64,000 bases of DNA, from positions 558,001 through 622,000 of the forward strand of contig NZ_CP016804.1 in NCBI RefSeq assembly GCF_001886955.1, written 5' to 3'. This DNA is from Halodesulfurarchaeum formicicum (GTDB lineage: Archaea; Halobacteriota; Halobacteria; Halobacteriales; Halobacteriaceae). Below the pieces are notes generated by a model that was given only the letters and a program-made list of their open reading frames with translations, made no database searches and was not told the DNA's origin. A program made the translations under genes and the position numbers. This document shows positions 44,891-54,351 of this stretch, one piece after another (within the stretch, counting starts at the first letter, position 1; each line of letters starts with the position of its first letter).

Positions 44891-46408
44891 TCACGACCGC
44901 GCTACGTACTCCAGTCCACGGGTCAGCAGGTCGTCGATCGGATCGGGAAGTCGATCGAGAACGGGGCGTATTTCGGCTGGGTCCAGCGCACCGGTAGCGA
45001 CGGCGGTGACGGTGTAGACGAGCGCCCCCACCGGCGGCACGACGGTCAGCGCGAGCAGGTTCGACTCGATCACGTAGTCGAGTGAGAGGACCGGAACGGC
45101 CGTGACCGCCGCAGTGAGGATGATACGTCCTGGTCGGAAATCGGCGAGTGGGTTGAACCCGATCCGGTGGGCCGCCAGCAGCGTGAACGCCAGCATCGAA
45201 GAATACCCGACGCTGGTGGCGACAGCCGCACCGACCATTCCGTACCGTGGAATGAGTATGGCGTTCATCACGATGTTGACCGTCGCGGCGGCACCGATGG
45301 CCGCCAGGAGGATCAGCACCTGGCCGGAGCCCTGGGCGATGGCCTTCAGTGGGCGTGCGGCGGCGAAGGCGATTGTTCCCGGCAACAATATCAAAAGTGG
45401 TTGTGTCGCGACGACGAACGGGGCACCGTAGTACAGCCGCATAACGCGGGGGGCAAGCGTGGCCAGCCCGACGGCCAGCAACACGACCAGCAGGAGTATC
45501 TGGCGGGTCACGCGGCTCGAGAGTTCGGAAATCGCGTCCACCTCGTCGTCCGCCCAGAGGGCCGATGTCGAGTGCAACAACAACTGCTGGACGACGATTG
45601 GGACGAACCAGAGGTACTCCGCCATCGCCAGTGCCGCCTTGTAGAATCCCGTGGTCTGGCTGTCGGTCAGTGCCCGCAGCATCACCAGGTCGACGTGGTA
45701 CAGTGACATCCCGAGCAGGACCAGCCCTACGTTGACCACGTTGAACGACATGAGTTTTCGGTAGGGCAGTGCGGGCGGGGACAGGAGGGTTCGCAGCGAG
45801 AGCTGGCGCAGGACGATGGTCACCGCCAGGACTGCGACAAGGAGGTTTGCGACCACGTGGCCCACCAGCATCCCTGCCACGCCGTGCCCGGCCAGTACGA
45901 GCGCGATGCCCACGGCGACGGTGCCGAACTTCTTGAGCACGGACAGCGGGCCCGAGAGGTGCTCGAACCCGAACCCGAGCACCGTGTGGGTACCGAATGC
46001 ACGGATCTGGGAGACGATGACGAAGGGAACGAGCAGCAGGACATACCGGTCGAAGGCCGGGGCGAACAACCGCCCGGGCAACCCTGCCAGGGTCACGACC
46101 AGCAGGATTAGTGCCCCAACGAGAACGACACCCACGCCGATAAGGAAGTAGAACCGGACGACGGCCTCGGTCCAGCCGTCCCGGTTTCGACCCTCTCCCA
46201 CGAACTTCTGGACCCCCTCCGTAATCGTCCCGCTGATGGGGATCATATAGAGGGAGAAGATGGACAACAGCACGGCGTAATCGCCGTAGCCACTCGGTCC
46301 GAGCAGCCGAACGATGACCGGGGTCGAGAGAACAGCGATGCCTGTCGCGATCACCTTGGCGCTGACAAGCGACAGAAATCGACGGAACAGGTTCTCAGTC
46401 CCCTTCAT
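44891..46408 (-). CDS. Oligosaccharide flippase (Wzx/MOP family)
   Basis: 505-aa polytopic protein with about 14 hydrophobic segments, beginning ENLFRRFLSLVSAKVIATGI and containing LLGPSGYGDYAVLLSIFSLY, typical of RfbX/Wzx-type polysaccharide exporters and archaeal AglR-like proteins. Would flip lipid-linked glycans across the membrane. Stop meets that of the ParB-like gene. GCAAGCTTCCATTTAGACAG (46533 to 46514) upstream is a weak match to the GTAAGCTG-TATA arrangement. Confidence 0.9.
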   Translation of the reverse strand: MKGTENLFRRFLSLVSAKVIATGIAVLSTPVIVRLLGPSGYGDYAVLLSIFSLYMIPISGTITEGVQKFVGEGRNRDGWTEAVVRFYFLIGVGVVLVGALILLVVTLAGLPGRLFAPAFDRYVLLLVPFVIVSQIRAFGTHTVLGFGFEHLSGPLSVLKKFGTVAVGIALVLAGHGVAGMLVGHVVANLLVAVLAVTIVLRQLSLRTLLSPPALPYRKLMSFNVVNVGLVLLGMSLYHVDLVMLRALTDSQTTGFYKAALAMAEYLWFVPIVVQQLLLHSTSALWADDEVDAISELSSRVTRQILLLVVLLAVGLATLAPRVMRLYYGAPFVVATQPLLILLPGTIAFAAARPLKAIAQGSGQVLILLAAIGAAATVNIVMNAILIPRYGMVGAAVATSVGYSSMLAFTLLAAHRIGFNPLADFRPGRIILTAAVTAVPVLSLDYVIESNLLALTVVPPVGALVYTVTAVATGALDPAEIRPVLDRLPDPIDDLLTRGLEYVARS

Positions 46409-46949
46409 GGCGGGGTCGTTTTCATGGCGTCGTGGTGCCAGTCACCGACCCCACGCGACGGTCGGCTGGCATCGCGGAGCCGTCGGTGGGTCCGTGTCCG
46501 GCCTCGCTGGTCGCTGTCTAAATGGAAGCTTGCCATTCTCGTTTCCATATCGGGGAGGTACTTCTCTAAATGAACCCGGAAAGCACGGAAAGTTATGCTG
46601 CGGCTATCGACCACAGAGCCAATTTCGAGGCTGCAATCCAGAAACCAGAGTTGCGTTGCACGCACGAGGGACCTTCCGAAGCAGCTGGGATCGGTTCCGG
46701 CTGTCTGAAGCCCAGATGCGAGCCCAGCCAGGACGTCGCTGAACCGCTGACCAGCGGTAGTCATTTCATAACAAAACGTCCCCACGACGTTCCTTCCGAG
46801 TGAACTATCCATATGGATCGTCGCCAGCCCCTGCCTCTCACCGGACTCGATGACTCACAGGTTCCGAGCAGCCGCGACGGTCCCACTTGGAACCCTCACA
46901 CCTGTTCTGGCCTGACAAACGTCGGTTCCCTCACAACCCGGGGTCCAAT
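46409..46949. other. Gene-free divergent spacer
   Basis: About 540 bp between the flippase and a glycosyltransferase. A forward frame at 46570-46803 (77 codons) has lower GC and no recognisable content. The region should carry two promoters; only the flippase one has a recognisable element. Confidence 0.5.
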
Positions 46950-47951
46950 ATGACGGTCGACCCGACGACCCCGCCGGAGCGCGGGGCAGTGGGGCTGTCG
47001 GTCGTCATCATCACCGAGAACGAGGAGGATCGCGTGCGGGAGTGTATCGAATCGGTGTTCGAGGCGTGTCGGGCCGTCCCGTCGTTCGAGGTCATCCTGG
47101 TCGACTCGGCCTCGACCGACCGGACCGTCGAGTACGCCGCCGAGTACCCGATCACGGTGCTTCGCATTCCCGAGGAGCATACCGTCTCCTGTGGGGCCGG
47201 TCGCTACGTCGGCGACCGCGTCGCGCGCGGCGAACTGGTGTTGCACGTCGACGGTGATATGACGCTGACCAAGAGTTGGCTCCCGCGTGCCATCGAACAG
47301 CTCGGCGACCCCCAGGTGGTCGCCGTCGAGGGGAACCTCGACACGTCCACCCAGACGGGCGTCAAAGACGTCGACAAGGTCGGCGGCGTCATGCTGTACG
47401 ACGCGACCGCGCTCGCCGCGGTGGGCGGCTTCGATCCGTATCTGCTCGGCTACGAGGACGTCGACGTCGGCTTCCGGTTGAAGGAGGCGGGTTATCGCCT
47501 GGTCCGGCTCCCGGAGGTGTCTGCGGTCCACAACGCCGGGGAGGGGTTCTCCGAACCGGTCCAGCGCTGGCGACAGGGATATCTCATCGCACCCGGCCAG
47601 ACGGTCCGAAAGTGGGCCCATTCCCCGTCGATGCTGTGGCGACTCATTCGCAGACAGCGGTACAAGGTGGCTCTCGGCATCTGGCTCGGTGTCGGCGTCC
47701 TGTCCCTTCTCTCCGGAACGATGCTTCTGGGGTGGCTGCTCCTGTCGCTGGTCGGGTTCGGCGTGGTGGCATCGAAGCTGGGAATTGTGGGTGCCGCCCG
47801 CATTTTCCTGGCAAAAGGGATGGGTGTCGTTGGACTCATCGAGGGACTGCGAACGCCGACGCCGCCCGCCGAGGAGTATCCACTCGACGCCGTCGAGGTC
47901 CTCAGGGAGGGCCAGGTGCACGAGGGGGCGATTGCGACTGACGACCGCTAG
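46950..47951 (+). CDS. Family 2 glycosyltransferase with C-terminal membrane segment
   Basis: 333-aa GT2 enzyme. GT-A motifs: LSVVIITENEEDRVRECIES (residues 15-34), VILVDSASTDRT, the DxD-like LHVDGDMTLTKSW and GYEDVDVGFRLKEAGYRL near residue 170. Residues about 240-300 contain two hydrophobic helices. ATG at 46950 preferred to the 63-bp longer frame. Transfers sugar to a lipid-linked or nascent glycan at the cytoplasmic face. Confidence 0.9.
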   Translation: MTVDPTTPPERGAVGLSVVIITENEEDRVRECIESVFEACRAVPSFEVILVDSASTDRTVEYAAEYPITVLRIPEEHTVSCGAGRYVGDRVARGELVLHVDGDMTLTKSWLPRAIEQLGDPQVVAVEGNLDTSTQTGVKDVDKVGGVMLYDATALAAVGGFDPYLLGYEDVDVGFRLKEAGYRLVRLPEVSAVHNAGEGFSEPVQRWRQGYLIAPGQTVRKWAHSPSMLWRLIRRQRYKVALGIWLGVGVLSLLSGTMLLGWLLLSLVGFGVVASKLGIVGAARIFLAKGMGVVGLIEGLRTPTPPAEEYPLDAVEVLREGQVHEGAIATDDR

Positions 47952-48002
47952 TATTCCGGCGGCCGTGCCCTGAAATTTCAACGCTCCGGTGGCCGGAAAG
48001 AA

Positions 48003-48064
48003 CAGCTTACTCCTCGCTGTAGGGCTGCAACGACGGCTACCTGTCCGTAAGCTGTCGTTTACTA
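48003..48064 (+). promoter_or_regulatory. Promoter of the VWA gene with inverted GTAAGCTG copies
   Basis: CAGCTTAC (48003-48010) and GTAAGCTG (48047-48054) are exact inverted 8-mers 36 nt apart. The second is followed 2 nt later by GTTTACTA (48057-48064), a TATA-like sequence about 27-34 nt before the ATG at 48091. Confidence 0.5.
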
Positions 48065-48090
48065 CGGCTACCGATTTCCTTGTCCCCAGT

Positions 48091-50052
48091 ATGGTACAGC
48101 AGAACAAACGAAAGCAGGAATTATCCCGGTTCGTTCCATCGGGGGCAAGCGCAGCGATACGCGTGTTGGGTGTCGTCTTGATCCTCCTCATTGGGATGTC
48201 GGTTGCCGGCATGGGTGGGGTGACTGCAGCCAACGGAGACAGCACCGTCGAAACAACCGAAAGCGCAGAATCGGCCGTCGACATCGTGATCGTTTTCGAT
48301 CGTTCGGAGAGCACGAACGAGGATCGATACCACATGGCACAGGAGGTCGACCGGCTGGCCAGTCGGTTCGACGATGCAGGTATCGACGCTCGCTACGGCC
48401 TGGTCACCTACAACGAGGAAAACCGGATCGAACAGCCGCTGACCGGGGACTTCGCCAGCTTCGAGAAGGCCATGCACTTCCCCGAGTCGGGCCACGTGGA
48501 GAGAGCGTCCGACGCCATTCTGACGGCCACGAACATGGACTTTCGTGACGACGCCGAGCGGGTAATCGTGGTCGTGACCGACGAGGACGACGATAGCTCG
48601 AATGCGACCCGGTCCACGGCACTGTCGTCGCTGTCCGGGGTCGACTTCATCGCTGTCTCACCCGGAACGGCAGTGGAGAGTTCGAGTTTGTATCACTCGC
48701 CGCCGAGTGACAACCGCTCGGACAACGAACTCCGAACGATGGCGACCCAGGTCGATGGCGACTGGATCGACGAGGGCCAGTCCGCCGGTGTCATCGTTTC
48801 GGAAATCGCGACCATCGCCGAATCTACTGTCGACACCGAGGAGGACTCGTCACGTTACACTCCCCGTGAGTCCTCAAGTCACAGCCCCGCATACAGTACG
48901 GTCAACCACTCGGCCAACCGCACGACCGCCGAGGTCGGCGATCTGATTCGGTTCAACAAGACCATCGAGAACGTCGGGTCCGCCGATGGCAGCTACGACG
49001 CGTACCTCTCCCACGATGGGACCATTCTCGCCGAGCAGACGGTGTCGGTTCCCGAAGACGAGTCCCGGACCATCTCCTTCGTCCACCAGTTCGAGGAGGC
49101 CGGTGAATACGAGGTCCTCATCAGCCACGAACCGATCGCAACCGTCACCGTGACCGAACCGAACAACGTTACCGTCGACGTGCGGGCCGCGGCGAACGAG
49201 TCACGGGTGAACGGGACGATCACCGACGCCTGGACGAACGACACCGTCTCGATCCCGATGAACGACTCCGGGCTCGTTCCATCGGAGGTCGCGGTGATCG
49301 AGAACGTGACCGTCGCGGTCGGTGACGTGAACGTCACGCCCGCCCACGACGTCGCCTTTGACTTCGAGGTGCTCGCGAACGAGACGCCGCCGAACGGGAC
49401 CGAGCCAGTGTCCGAGCACGTCGCCCAGGTCAGGTACCTGACCGTCAATAGCACGCTCGGGGCCGGCCTCGATGGCGTGGAATTCGAGTACGTGGCCTCG
49501 GCAAACGAAACGACGCTGTACGGCTACGATGCTGCAAACGCGACGTGGACGCCGCTGAATCAGACCGCCGTGAATGAAACGGAATCGATGTGGCACACCA
49601 ACCGGAGTAACGCCTCGGTGTACGCTGTCGGGGTCCGTCAACCGTCGATATCGGTCACCGACGCGACGCTTGAAGCCACCGACATCGAAACTGGGGAGTC
49701 GACCACTGCGCTGGTGACGCTGTCGAACGAGGGTGTCGCAGCCGGAACCTTCAACGCCACCCTTCGAGTGAACGACCGCGCCCTCAGCGTCGAGCGGACC
49801 ACCGTCCCCGCGGGGGAGAACCGGACCGTTACGTTCGCGGTCGCGCCCGAACAGCCCGGCGAGTACGCAGTCGAGGTGGTGGACGGGCCGTCGATGACCC
49901 TCCAGGTCGACGCGCCCCAGACGGAGACGCCGACCGCGACGAAAACGACGACCGTTCCTGACGCGAGTTTGACGTCGGTCCCAGGGTTCGGCGTCGGGGT
50001 CGCGCTAGTCGCGTTCATCGGTGCAGCGCTCCTCGCAGGCCGCCGCCGCTAA
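48091..50052 (+). CDS. Secreted VWA-domain surface protein with PGF-CTERM anchor
   Basis: 653 aa. A hydrophobic signal segment (IRVLGVVLILLIGMSVAGMG) precedes a von Willebrand factor A domain with the MIDAS motif DRSEST near residue 68 (VDIVIVFDRSEST). Asn-Xaa-Ser/Thr sequons are many (N-glycosylation sites), then CARDB-like beta domains, a Thr-rich stretch and the C-terminal VPGFGVGVALVAFIGAALLA with RRR: a PGF-CTERM signal processed by archaeosortase A. ATG at 48091 fits the TATA spacing. Likely a glycosylated adhesion or S-layer-associated protein. Confidence 0.88.
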   Translation: MVQQNKRKQELSRFVPSGASAAIRVLGVVLILLIGMSVAGMGGVTAANGDSTVETTESAESAVDIVIVFDRSESTNEDRYHMAQEVDRLASRFDDAGIDARYGLVTYNEENRIEQPLTGDFASFEKAMHFPESGHVERASDAILTATNMDFRDDAERVIVVVTDEDDDSSNATRSTALSSLSGVDFIAVSPGTAVESSSLYHSPPSDNRSDNELRTMATQVDGDWIDEGQSAGVIVSEIATIAESTVDTEEDSSRYTPRESSSHSPAYSTVNHSANRTTAEVGDLIRFNKTIENVGSADGSYDAYLSHDGTILAEQTVSVPEDESRTISFVHQFEEAGEYEVLISHEPIATVTVTEPNNVTVDVRAAANESRVNGTITDAWTNDTVSIPMNDSGLVPSEVAVIENVTVAVGDVNVTPAHDVAFDFEVLANETPPNGTEPVSEHVAQVRYLTVNSTLGAGLDGVEFEYVASANETTLYGYDAANATWTPLNQTAVNETESMWHTNRSNASVYAVGVRQPSISVTDATLEATDIETGESTTALVTLSNEGVAAGTFNATLRVNDRALSVERTTVPAGENRTVTFAVAPEQPGEYAVEVVDGPSMTLQVDAPQTETPTATKTTTVPDASLTSVPGFGVGVALVAFIGAALLAGRRR

Positions 50053-50211
50053 CTCGCGAGGGAACTCCTGCGGGTCGAATTTTTCTTCGAGCTCTCTTTG
50101 GTCGCCGTCCGTTCCTGTTGCTAACCTGAATTTCCTCGGAACGGGCTCCGGCCAAGATTTCGGACCAAGCCCTCGCCAGCTATCTTTTTTCGATGTCACT
50201 ATGCGGCGAGG

Positions 50212-50421
50212 TCAGAAGGGCAGGGTCGGGACGAGGGTGGCCATGAACGCCACATCAAGCAGTGCGAGGATAATCACGATCACCGCCCCGGGAACGCCCA
50301 AGACGGCACAGATGAGCAGCGTGAGGATCGATATCTCGACGCCCAGGCCGATCACGTTCGCCAGGATCAGGATGACGAGGCCCACGAGCGCGTTGTACAA
50401 CAGCAGTTGCAGTGATTTCAT
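50212..50421 (-). CDS. BofA-family small membrane protein
   Basis: 69-aa protein, nearly all hydrophobic: NALVGLVILILANVIGLGVE, ISILTLLICAVLGVPGAVIV. This is the pattern of the pro-sigma-K-processing-inhibitor (BofA) family, which in haloarchaea has no sporulation role and is uncharacterised. The start is the ATG at 50421 (MKSLQLLLYN); the longer frame to 50472 is less likely. A T-rich run (50180-50186) lies beyond the stop. Confidence 0.78.
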   Translation of the reverse strand: MKSLQLLLYNALVGLVILILANVIGLGVEISILTLLICAVLGVPGAVIVIILALLDVAFMATLVPTLPF

Positions 50422-50536
50422 ACGTTCTCCTTCTCGGAGTGTGTAGTTTGTTATGTAGCTCTTAGTTGACACCTGGCTCCGGTAGGGCTGGCTAGTCGGT
50501 ATCTATCTCGGGGCCAGGGCTCGCTCGACTACTCCG

Positions 50537-51187
50537 TCAAAAATAACAGAGGAGGCTGGCGAGTTCGTCGACCTCCCGGTCCGGGGCTGCCGCTGCCTCG
50601 GCCGGCTCGAGGTCGGCGTACCGGCCACGTCGCAGCCGTACCGTCTGCATGCCGAGGTCGTTCGGGACGCGAAAGTCCACTCGTGGGTCGTCGCCGATGT
50701 ACGCGGTGTCCCACGGGGGGACCGACAGTTCGGATAGCATTCGTTCGAACACCGTGAGTTCGTGTTTCGACCGCCCGATCGTCGAGGTCACGAGTACCGC
50801 ATCGAAGTACTCACGAATGCCTAACCGGCGGAGTTTCGCGTGGCCGCCACGACCGTCTGTAAGCAACCCTAGCTGGTGATTTGAGCCTAGCACCGAGAGG
50901 ACATCCTCCGTGTCGTCGTACGGGGTGAGTGGCTCCGTTGCCGAGTGATAGGCCGTTACGAGATCATCGAGGAGGTCTGCGGGCAGGTCGTGTCGATCGA
51001 GCAGCCGGTCGAAGGTCCCGTCGGTGATCCCCGCCTCGAAGTAGAGTTCGTGGAGCTCATCGTGAAACGAGTCGCCGGTGCGGGCTTCGAGCAGGTCGGC
51101 GGCCGAGCGAAGCCCCGCCTCGGCGTACTCGTGATAATCATAGAGCGTGTCGTCCAGGTCGAAACAGACGGCTGTCACCGTCCTCAT
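50537..51187 (-). CDS. HAD-superfamily hydrolase
   Basis: 216-aa phosphatase-like protein. HAD motif I CFDLDDTLYDYHEYAEAGL (Asp residues 10 and 12), motif II-like LGLLTDGRGGHAKLRRLGI, the motif III lysine in GRSKHELTVFERML, and motif IV YIGDDPRVDFRV. Its ATG overlaps the end of the ATP-grasp gene by 4 bp, so the two act in one operon. Likely removes a phosphate from a sugar intermediate. Confidence 0.88.
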   Translation of the reverse strand: MRTVTAVCFDLDDTLYDYHEYAEAGLRSAADLLEARTGDSFHDELHELYFEAGITDGTFDRLLDRHDLPADLLDDLVTAYHSATEPLTPYDDTEDVLSVLGSNHQLGLLTDGRGGHAKLRRLGIREYFDAVLVTSTIGRSKHELTVFERMLSELSVPPWDTAYIGDDPRVDFRVPNDLGMQTVRLRRGRYADLEPAEAAAAPDREVDELASLLCYF

Positions 51188-52302
51188 AACCCTGTCTTGG
51201 GCCCGGTGGTCTCCTCGGTGACGTGGAACGTCCGCCCGTCCGGTGATCGAAAGAGTTCGTTCCAGTAGCGGGTCATCTGCGTGCCCCACCGGACATCCAC
51301 CGGCGGGATGGACTCGTCGAGGGCGTATTTTACACCGAGATACGGGAGGTTCGCCCCCGCGCCGACACACATGATGATCGTGCCGGAAACCCGCGGGTTG
51401 ATCTCGATGATCTTCGGGGTCCCGTCCGCGTCGTACTTGAACTGGAGGTTGATGTTGTACTCCAGGCCCAGTTGCTTGGAGATCGCTGTCGCTTCCTCGA
51501 TGAGTGGCTCGTTGTCCTCGACTATGCCCTGGAACGTGATGCCGGCCCGGGTTCGGGATCGGGTCCGTGGCACGACGGGACCGACTTCGTCGTCCATCGC
51601 GAGGAGGTCGACGCTGTACTCCTCGCCGGGGAGGTATTCCATGACCACCAGGTCGGGGAACGGGTCGGCCTCGGAGAGGACTGGCCGCACCTCCTCGAGG
51701 GTCGTCACCGCCTCGCCGGGTTTCTCGTCGAGCAACCTGGTTACCCGGTCGGTTCCCTCATCGAGGACGCGGAACCCCCGCATCCCGCTGGCGACCGTGG
51801 GCTTGAAACAGACCGGTCGGTCGGGATAGCCCAGCGCTTCCACGGCCTCGACGAACGACGCCTCGTCGGCCACTCGTCTGAAGTCGGGCGCGGCGTCAAA
51901 GCCGTTGGTAGCGAGAAAGTCATAGAGCGCGGCCTTGTCGTTGGCGGCCCGGAGCCCCTCGGGATCGGAGACCATCACGGTCGCCGGGACGGCATCGCGG
52001 TCGGCTGCGAGCGGTTGCAGTTCGTCGGTCGTCAGCGGGAGCACGACGTCGACGTCCTCGACTGTGGCGATGTCGGCGATCCGGCGGACGTACTCCTCGT
52101 CACTGCCCGCCGGGACCGTGTAGTGCTCGTCGACGAGGCCAAAGCCATACGCATCCGGATCCATGTCGACGCCGACGATGCGAATCGCCCGTTCGTCGAC
52201 GCTGCGGAGGCTCCTGATGATGCCGGACGCACCTGGTGCGCCGGCGCCCGTCATGAGGATGGTCACATCTTCGTAGTCGCCTGTTTGTGTCGGGGTTGTC
52301 AT
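51184..52302 (-). CDS. ATP-grasp ligase (CarB-like)
   Basis: 372-aa protein: N-terminal ILMTGAGAPGASGIIRSLRS (pre-ATP-grasp fold), LRAANDKAALYDFLATNGFD, VCFKPTVASGMRGFRVL, DLVVMEYLPGEEYSVDLLAM, and the metal-site TPKIIEINPRVSGTIIM near residue 312. Resembles PylC/CarB-like ligases that join amino groups to carboxylates, often in sugar or cofactor clusters. Lies in a four-gene operon with a deacetylase-like protein, a GT2 and a HAD hydrolase. Confidence 0.83.
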   Translation of the reverse strand: MTTPTQTGDYEDVTILMTGAGAPGASGIIRSLRSVDERAIRIVGVDMDPDAYGFGLVDEHYTVPAGSDEEYVRRIADIATVEDVDVVLPLTTDELQPLAADRDAVPATVMVSDPEGLRAANDKAALYDFLATNGFDAAPDFRRVADEASFVEAVEALGYPDRPVCFKPTVASGMRGFRVLDEGTDRVTRLLDEKPGEAVTTLEEVRPVLSEADPFPDLVVMEYLPGEEYSVDLLAMDDEVGPVVPRTRSRTRAGITFQGIVEDNEPLIEEATAISKQLGLEYNINLQFKYDADGTPKIIEINPRVSGTIIMCVGAGANLPYLGVKYALDESIPPVDVRWGTQMTRYWNELFRSPDGRTFHVTEETTGPKTGL

Positions 52303-53462
52303 CTTCTATCGCCCTCGGTGTCCGATTCCGTGTCGGGTGTCCGTTCGTCATCGGTGCCGCCATCGGCCTGGGCCGGGGACCGTGGGGCCCGCTCCTCGCT
52401 GCCCTCGTCCGGTTCGACTGCCTCCGTGTCGGCGTCACGCTCGCTTCCCGATTCGACCGCTTGGTCGGCTTCCTCGGGGGCCTGCTCGTCGGGCTCGATC
52501 TGTACTTCGAGGTGCTCGTTGTCCCGGCGATCGAGCATCGCGGCATAGAGGAACATCAGTGCCCCACCGACTGTCGCGAGGAACCACGAGCCGCCGTCAC
52601 CGTCGCGACGAGTCAGGGCCGAGACGAGGCCAGCGATCCCGGCGCCGACGGTGCCGATTCCGAGTAGGTACAACGGGACGAGTGGCTCGAACCGCTGGAG
52701 CAGGTACTTCCGGCGGAGCCGCCAGAAAAACCCGCGGGCCAACATTGCCGAGACGCGTGGGATGTACTCTCTGTAATTGATGTGACTCTTCCAGCCCTCG
52801 CTGTAGGCGTAGTCCGAGGAGCGAGGCACGTCTCCGACACGGATGTCGGCGGCGTTCAGACGCACGAGCAGGTCGTTGCAGTAGCCGTAGTACTCGTACA
52901 TTCCCTCGATGTCCGTCTCTTCGAGTGCGGAAAGCGAGATGGCGGTATATCCGTTCTGGGAGTCCATCGTCGCCCAGTAACCGCTGGCGACCTTCGTGAG
53001 ATACGAGAGCACGACGTTGCCGAGCAGCCGAAACCGCGGCATTTCGGCGTAGTCCTCGGGACGCGAGAACCGATTGCCCTTCGTGTAGTCGGCGACCCCG
53101 TCCACGATCGGGTCGAGATACCTGGTGAGTTCGCTCGGGTCCATCTGGCCGTCGCCACCGAGGACGACTGTAAGATCCAGTTCCGCTTCGCGGGCCCGGA
53201 GATAGCCCGTCTTGATGGCCCCACCGACGCCCCGGTTTTGCTCGTGGCGGATGGGGACGACGAGGTCGTCGAATCGACCGTCGTGGGCCGCGTTGCGCTC
53301 GGTGGCGTGGCGACGGATCTCTGCCCAGGTGTCGTCGGTCGAACCGTCGTCGACGACGTACGCCTGGTCCAGGAACCCGGGCAGATCGTCGATTACCTCG
53401 CCGACGAACCCCTCCTCGTTGTAGGCCGGCACGACCGCGGCGACGGTGTGGTCTCTATACAC
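52299..53462 (-). CDS. Family 2 glycosyltransferase (DPM1/GtrB-like) with membrane tail
   Basis: 387 aa from the GTG at 53462, which overlaps the upstream stop (GTGTATAG). GT-A motifs: VAAVVPAYNEEGFVGEVIDD, YVVDDGSTDDTW, VVLGGDGQMDPSEL. These resemble dolichyl-phosphate sugar transferases. Two C-terminal hydrophobic helices (around residues 275-320), then about 60 acidic, disordered residues (EERAPRSPAQADGGTDDERT). Probably charges a dolichol carrier. Confidence 0.88.
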   Translation of the reverse strand: MYRDHTVAAVVPAYNEEGFVGEVIDDLPGFLDQAYVVDDGSTDDTWAEIRRHATERNAAHDGRFDDLVVPIRHEQNRGVGGAIKTGYLRAREAELDLTVVLGGDGQMDPSELTRYLDPIVDGVADYTKGNRFSRPEDYAEMPRFRLLGNVVLSYLTKVASGYWATMDSQNGYTAISLSALEETDIEGMYEYYGYCNDLLVRLNAADIRVGDVPRSSDYAYSEGWKSHINYREYIPRVSAMLARGFFWRLRRKYLLQRFEPLVPLYLLGIGTVGAGIAGLVSALTRRDGDGGSWFLATVGGALMFLYAAMLDRRDNEHLEVQIEPDEQAPEEADQAVESGSERDADTEAVEPDEGSEERAPRSPAQADGGTDDERTPDTESDTEGDRR

Positions 53463-54225
53463 TGGTCTGCCCTCCCGTCGACTCCGTTCCCACTTCCCCG
53501 TCCGGGATGAACTCCCGCTGGGCCTTGGCATTGGCGTGCCGACAGCTCCTGGTGACCGCTTGCTCGACCCGTTGGGTGAAGCTGCCATCGCTCTCACTCC
53601 ACAGCCCTGGATGGGTCAGTATCTGTGCCGATTCTCCGAAGTCTCCGACGACCGGCGGGGCCGTTCGCCACCGCTGGCCGGAGTCTGCGACGTAGCTCAT
53701 CTCCTCGAAGTACGCTGGACTGTACGCGTTCCGGATGTCCGCCAGGTCCCGGCTCAGCACCCACTCCGGCGGGGAGTGAAAGGAGACGGTCTCAACCGGG
53801 TCCGAAACGAGCGTTTCGAGGACCGCTCGCTCCTCGTCGACCCGCCGGTTGATCTCGGAATCCGCAGGTTCGTGGTCAGCTTCCCAGTACTCGTGGGTGC
53901 TGAAGTGGAGTGCGATCTCGTGGCCGAGAGATTCGATCTCGCGGATCTGCTCGCGCTGCTCCCGATCGAGCGGGTTGTAAAGCGCGGACGAGAGCAGGAA
54001 ACAGTACGTCGTCGCGATCCCTCGATCGGCCTCCAGCAGGGCCATCCGCAGGGCGTCTCTGATCGAGAGGTCGACATCGTGTCGGATGACCACGGTTCCC
54101 GGGTCAACGCCGTCCGCGAACCGCCGAATCTCGTAGCCGGCCGCCTGAATCCGGTCCAGGAAGTCCTCGTACCAGCTGTAGGTGAACTCGACGGTTTCGG
54201 ACGACTGGGTCCTCTGACTCGCCAT
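53455..54225 (-). CDS. Polysaccharide-deacetylase-like protein
   Basis: 256-aa protein. GTVVIRHDVDLSIRDALRMA (Asp/His metal motif, residues 43-62), EIALHFSTHEYWEAD (metal His near residue 107), SFHSPPEWVLSRDL near residue 147. These match the archaeal 'RHDVDxS' deacetylase-like group found beside ATP-grasp ligases in glycan clusters. First gene of the operon; no signal peptide. Confidence 0.8.
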   Translation of the reverse strand: MASQRTQSSETVEFTYSWYEDFLDRIQAAGYEIRRFADGVDPGTVVIRHDVDLSIRDALRMALLEADRGIATTYCFLLSSALYNPLDREQREQIREIESLGHEIALHFSTHEYWEADHEPADSEINRRVDEERAVLETLVSDPVETVSFHSPPEWVLSRDLADIRNAYSPAYFEEMSYVADSGQRWRTAPPVVGDFGESAQILTHPGLWSESDGSFTQRVEQAVTRSCRHANAKAQREFIPDGEVGTESTGGQTSV

Positions 54226-54351
54226 TCTATCTGGAACCCAGGCCGATGAACGGGTTAGTAATCAGTCGCCTACCGAAAAAGTGGCGGGAGTAGGAGTATT
54301 CTACCCGGTCACCTCGCCGCTGGGTCGGGAAACAACCGTCGGCCAGCCCAC

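Noticed and set aside
46570-46803. 77-codon forward frame between flippase and GT2
   Set aside because: Lower GC and no protein-like pattern; treated as spacer.
53466-53597. N-terminal extension of the GT2 protein (432-aa version)
   Set aside because: The extra 45 residues overlap the deacetylase-like gene and have no GT2 content; the GTG at 53462 starts just before the conserved VAAVVPAYNEE.
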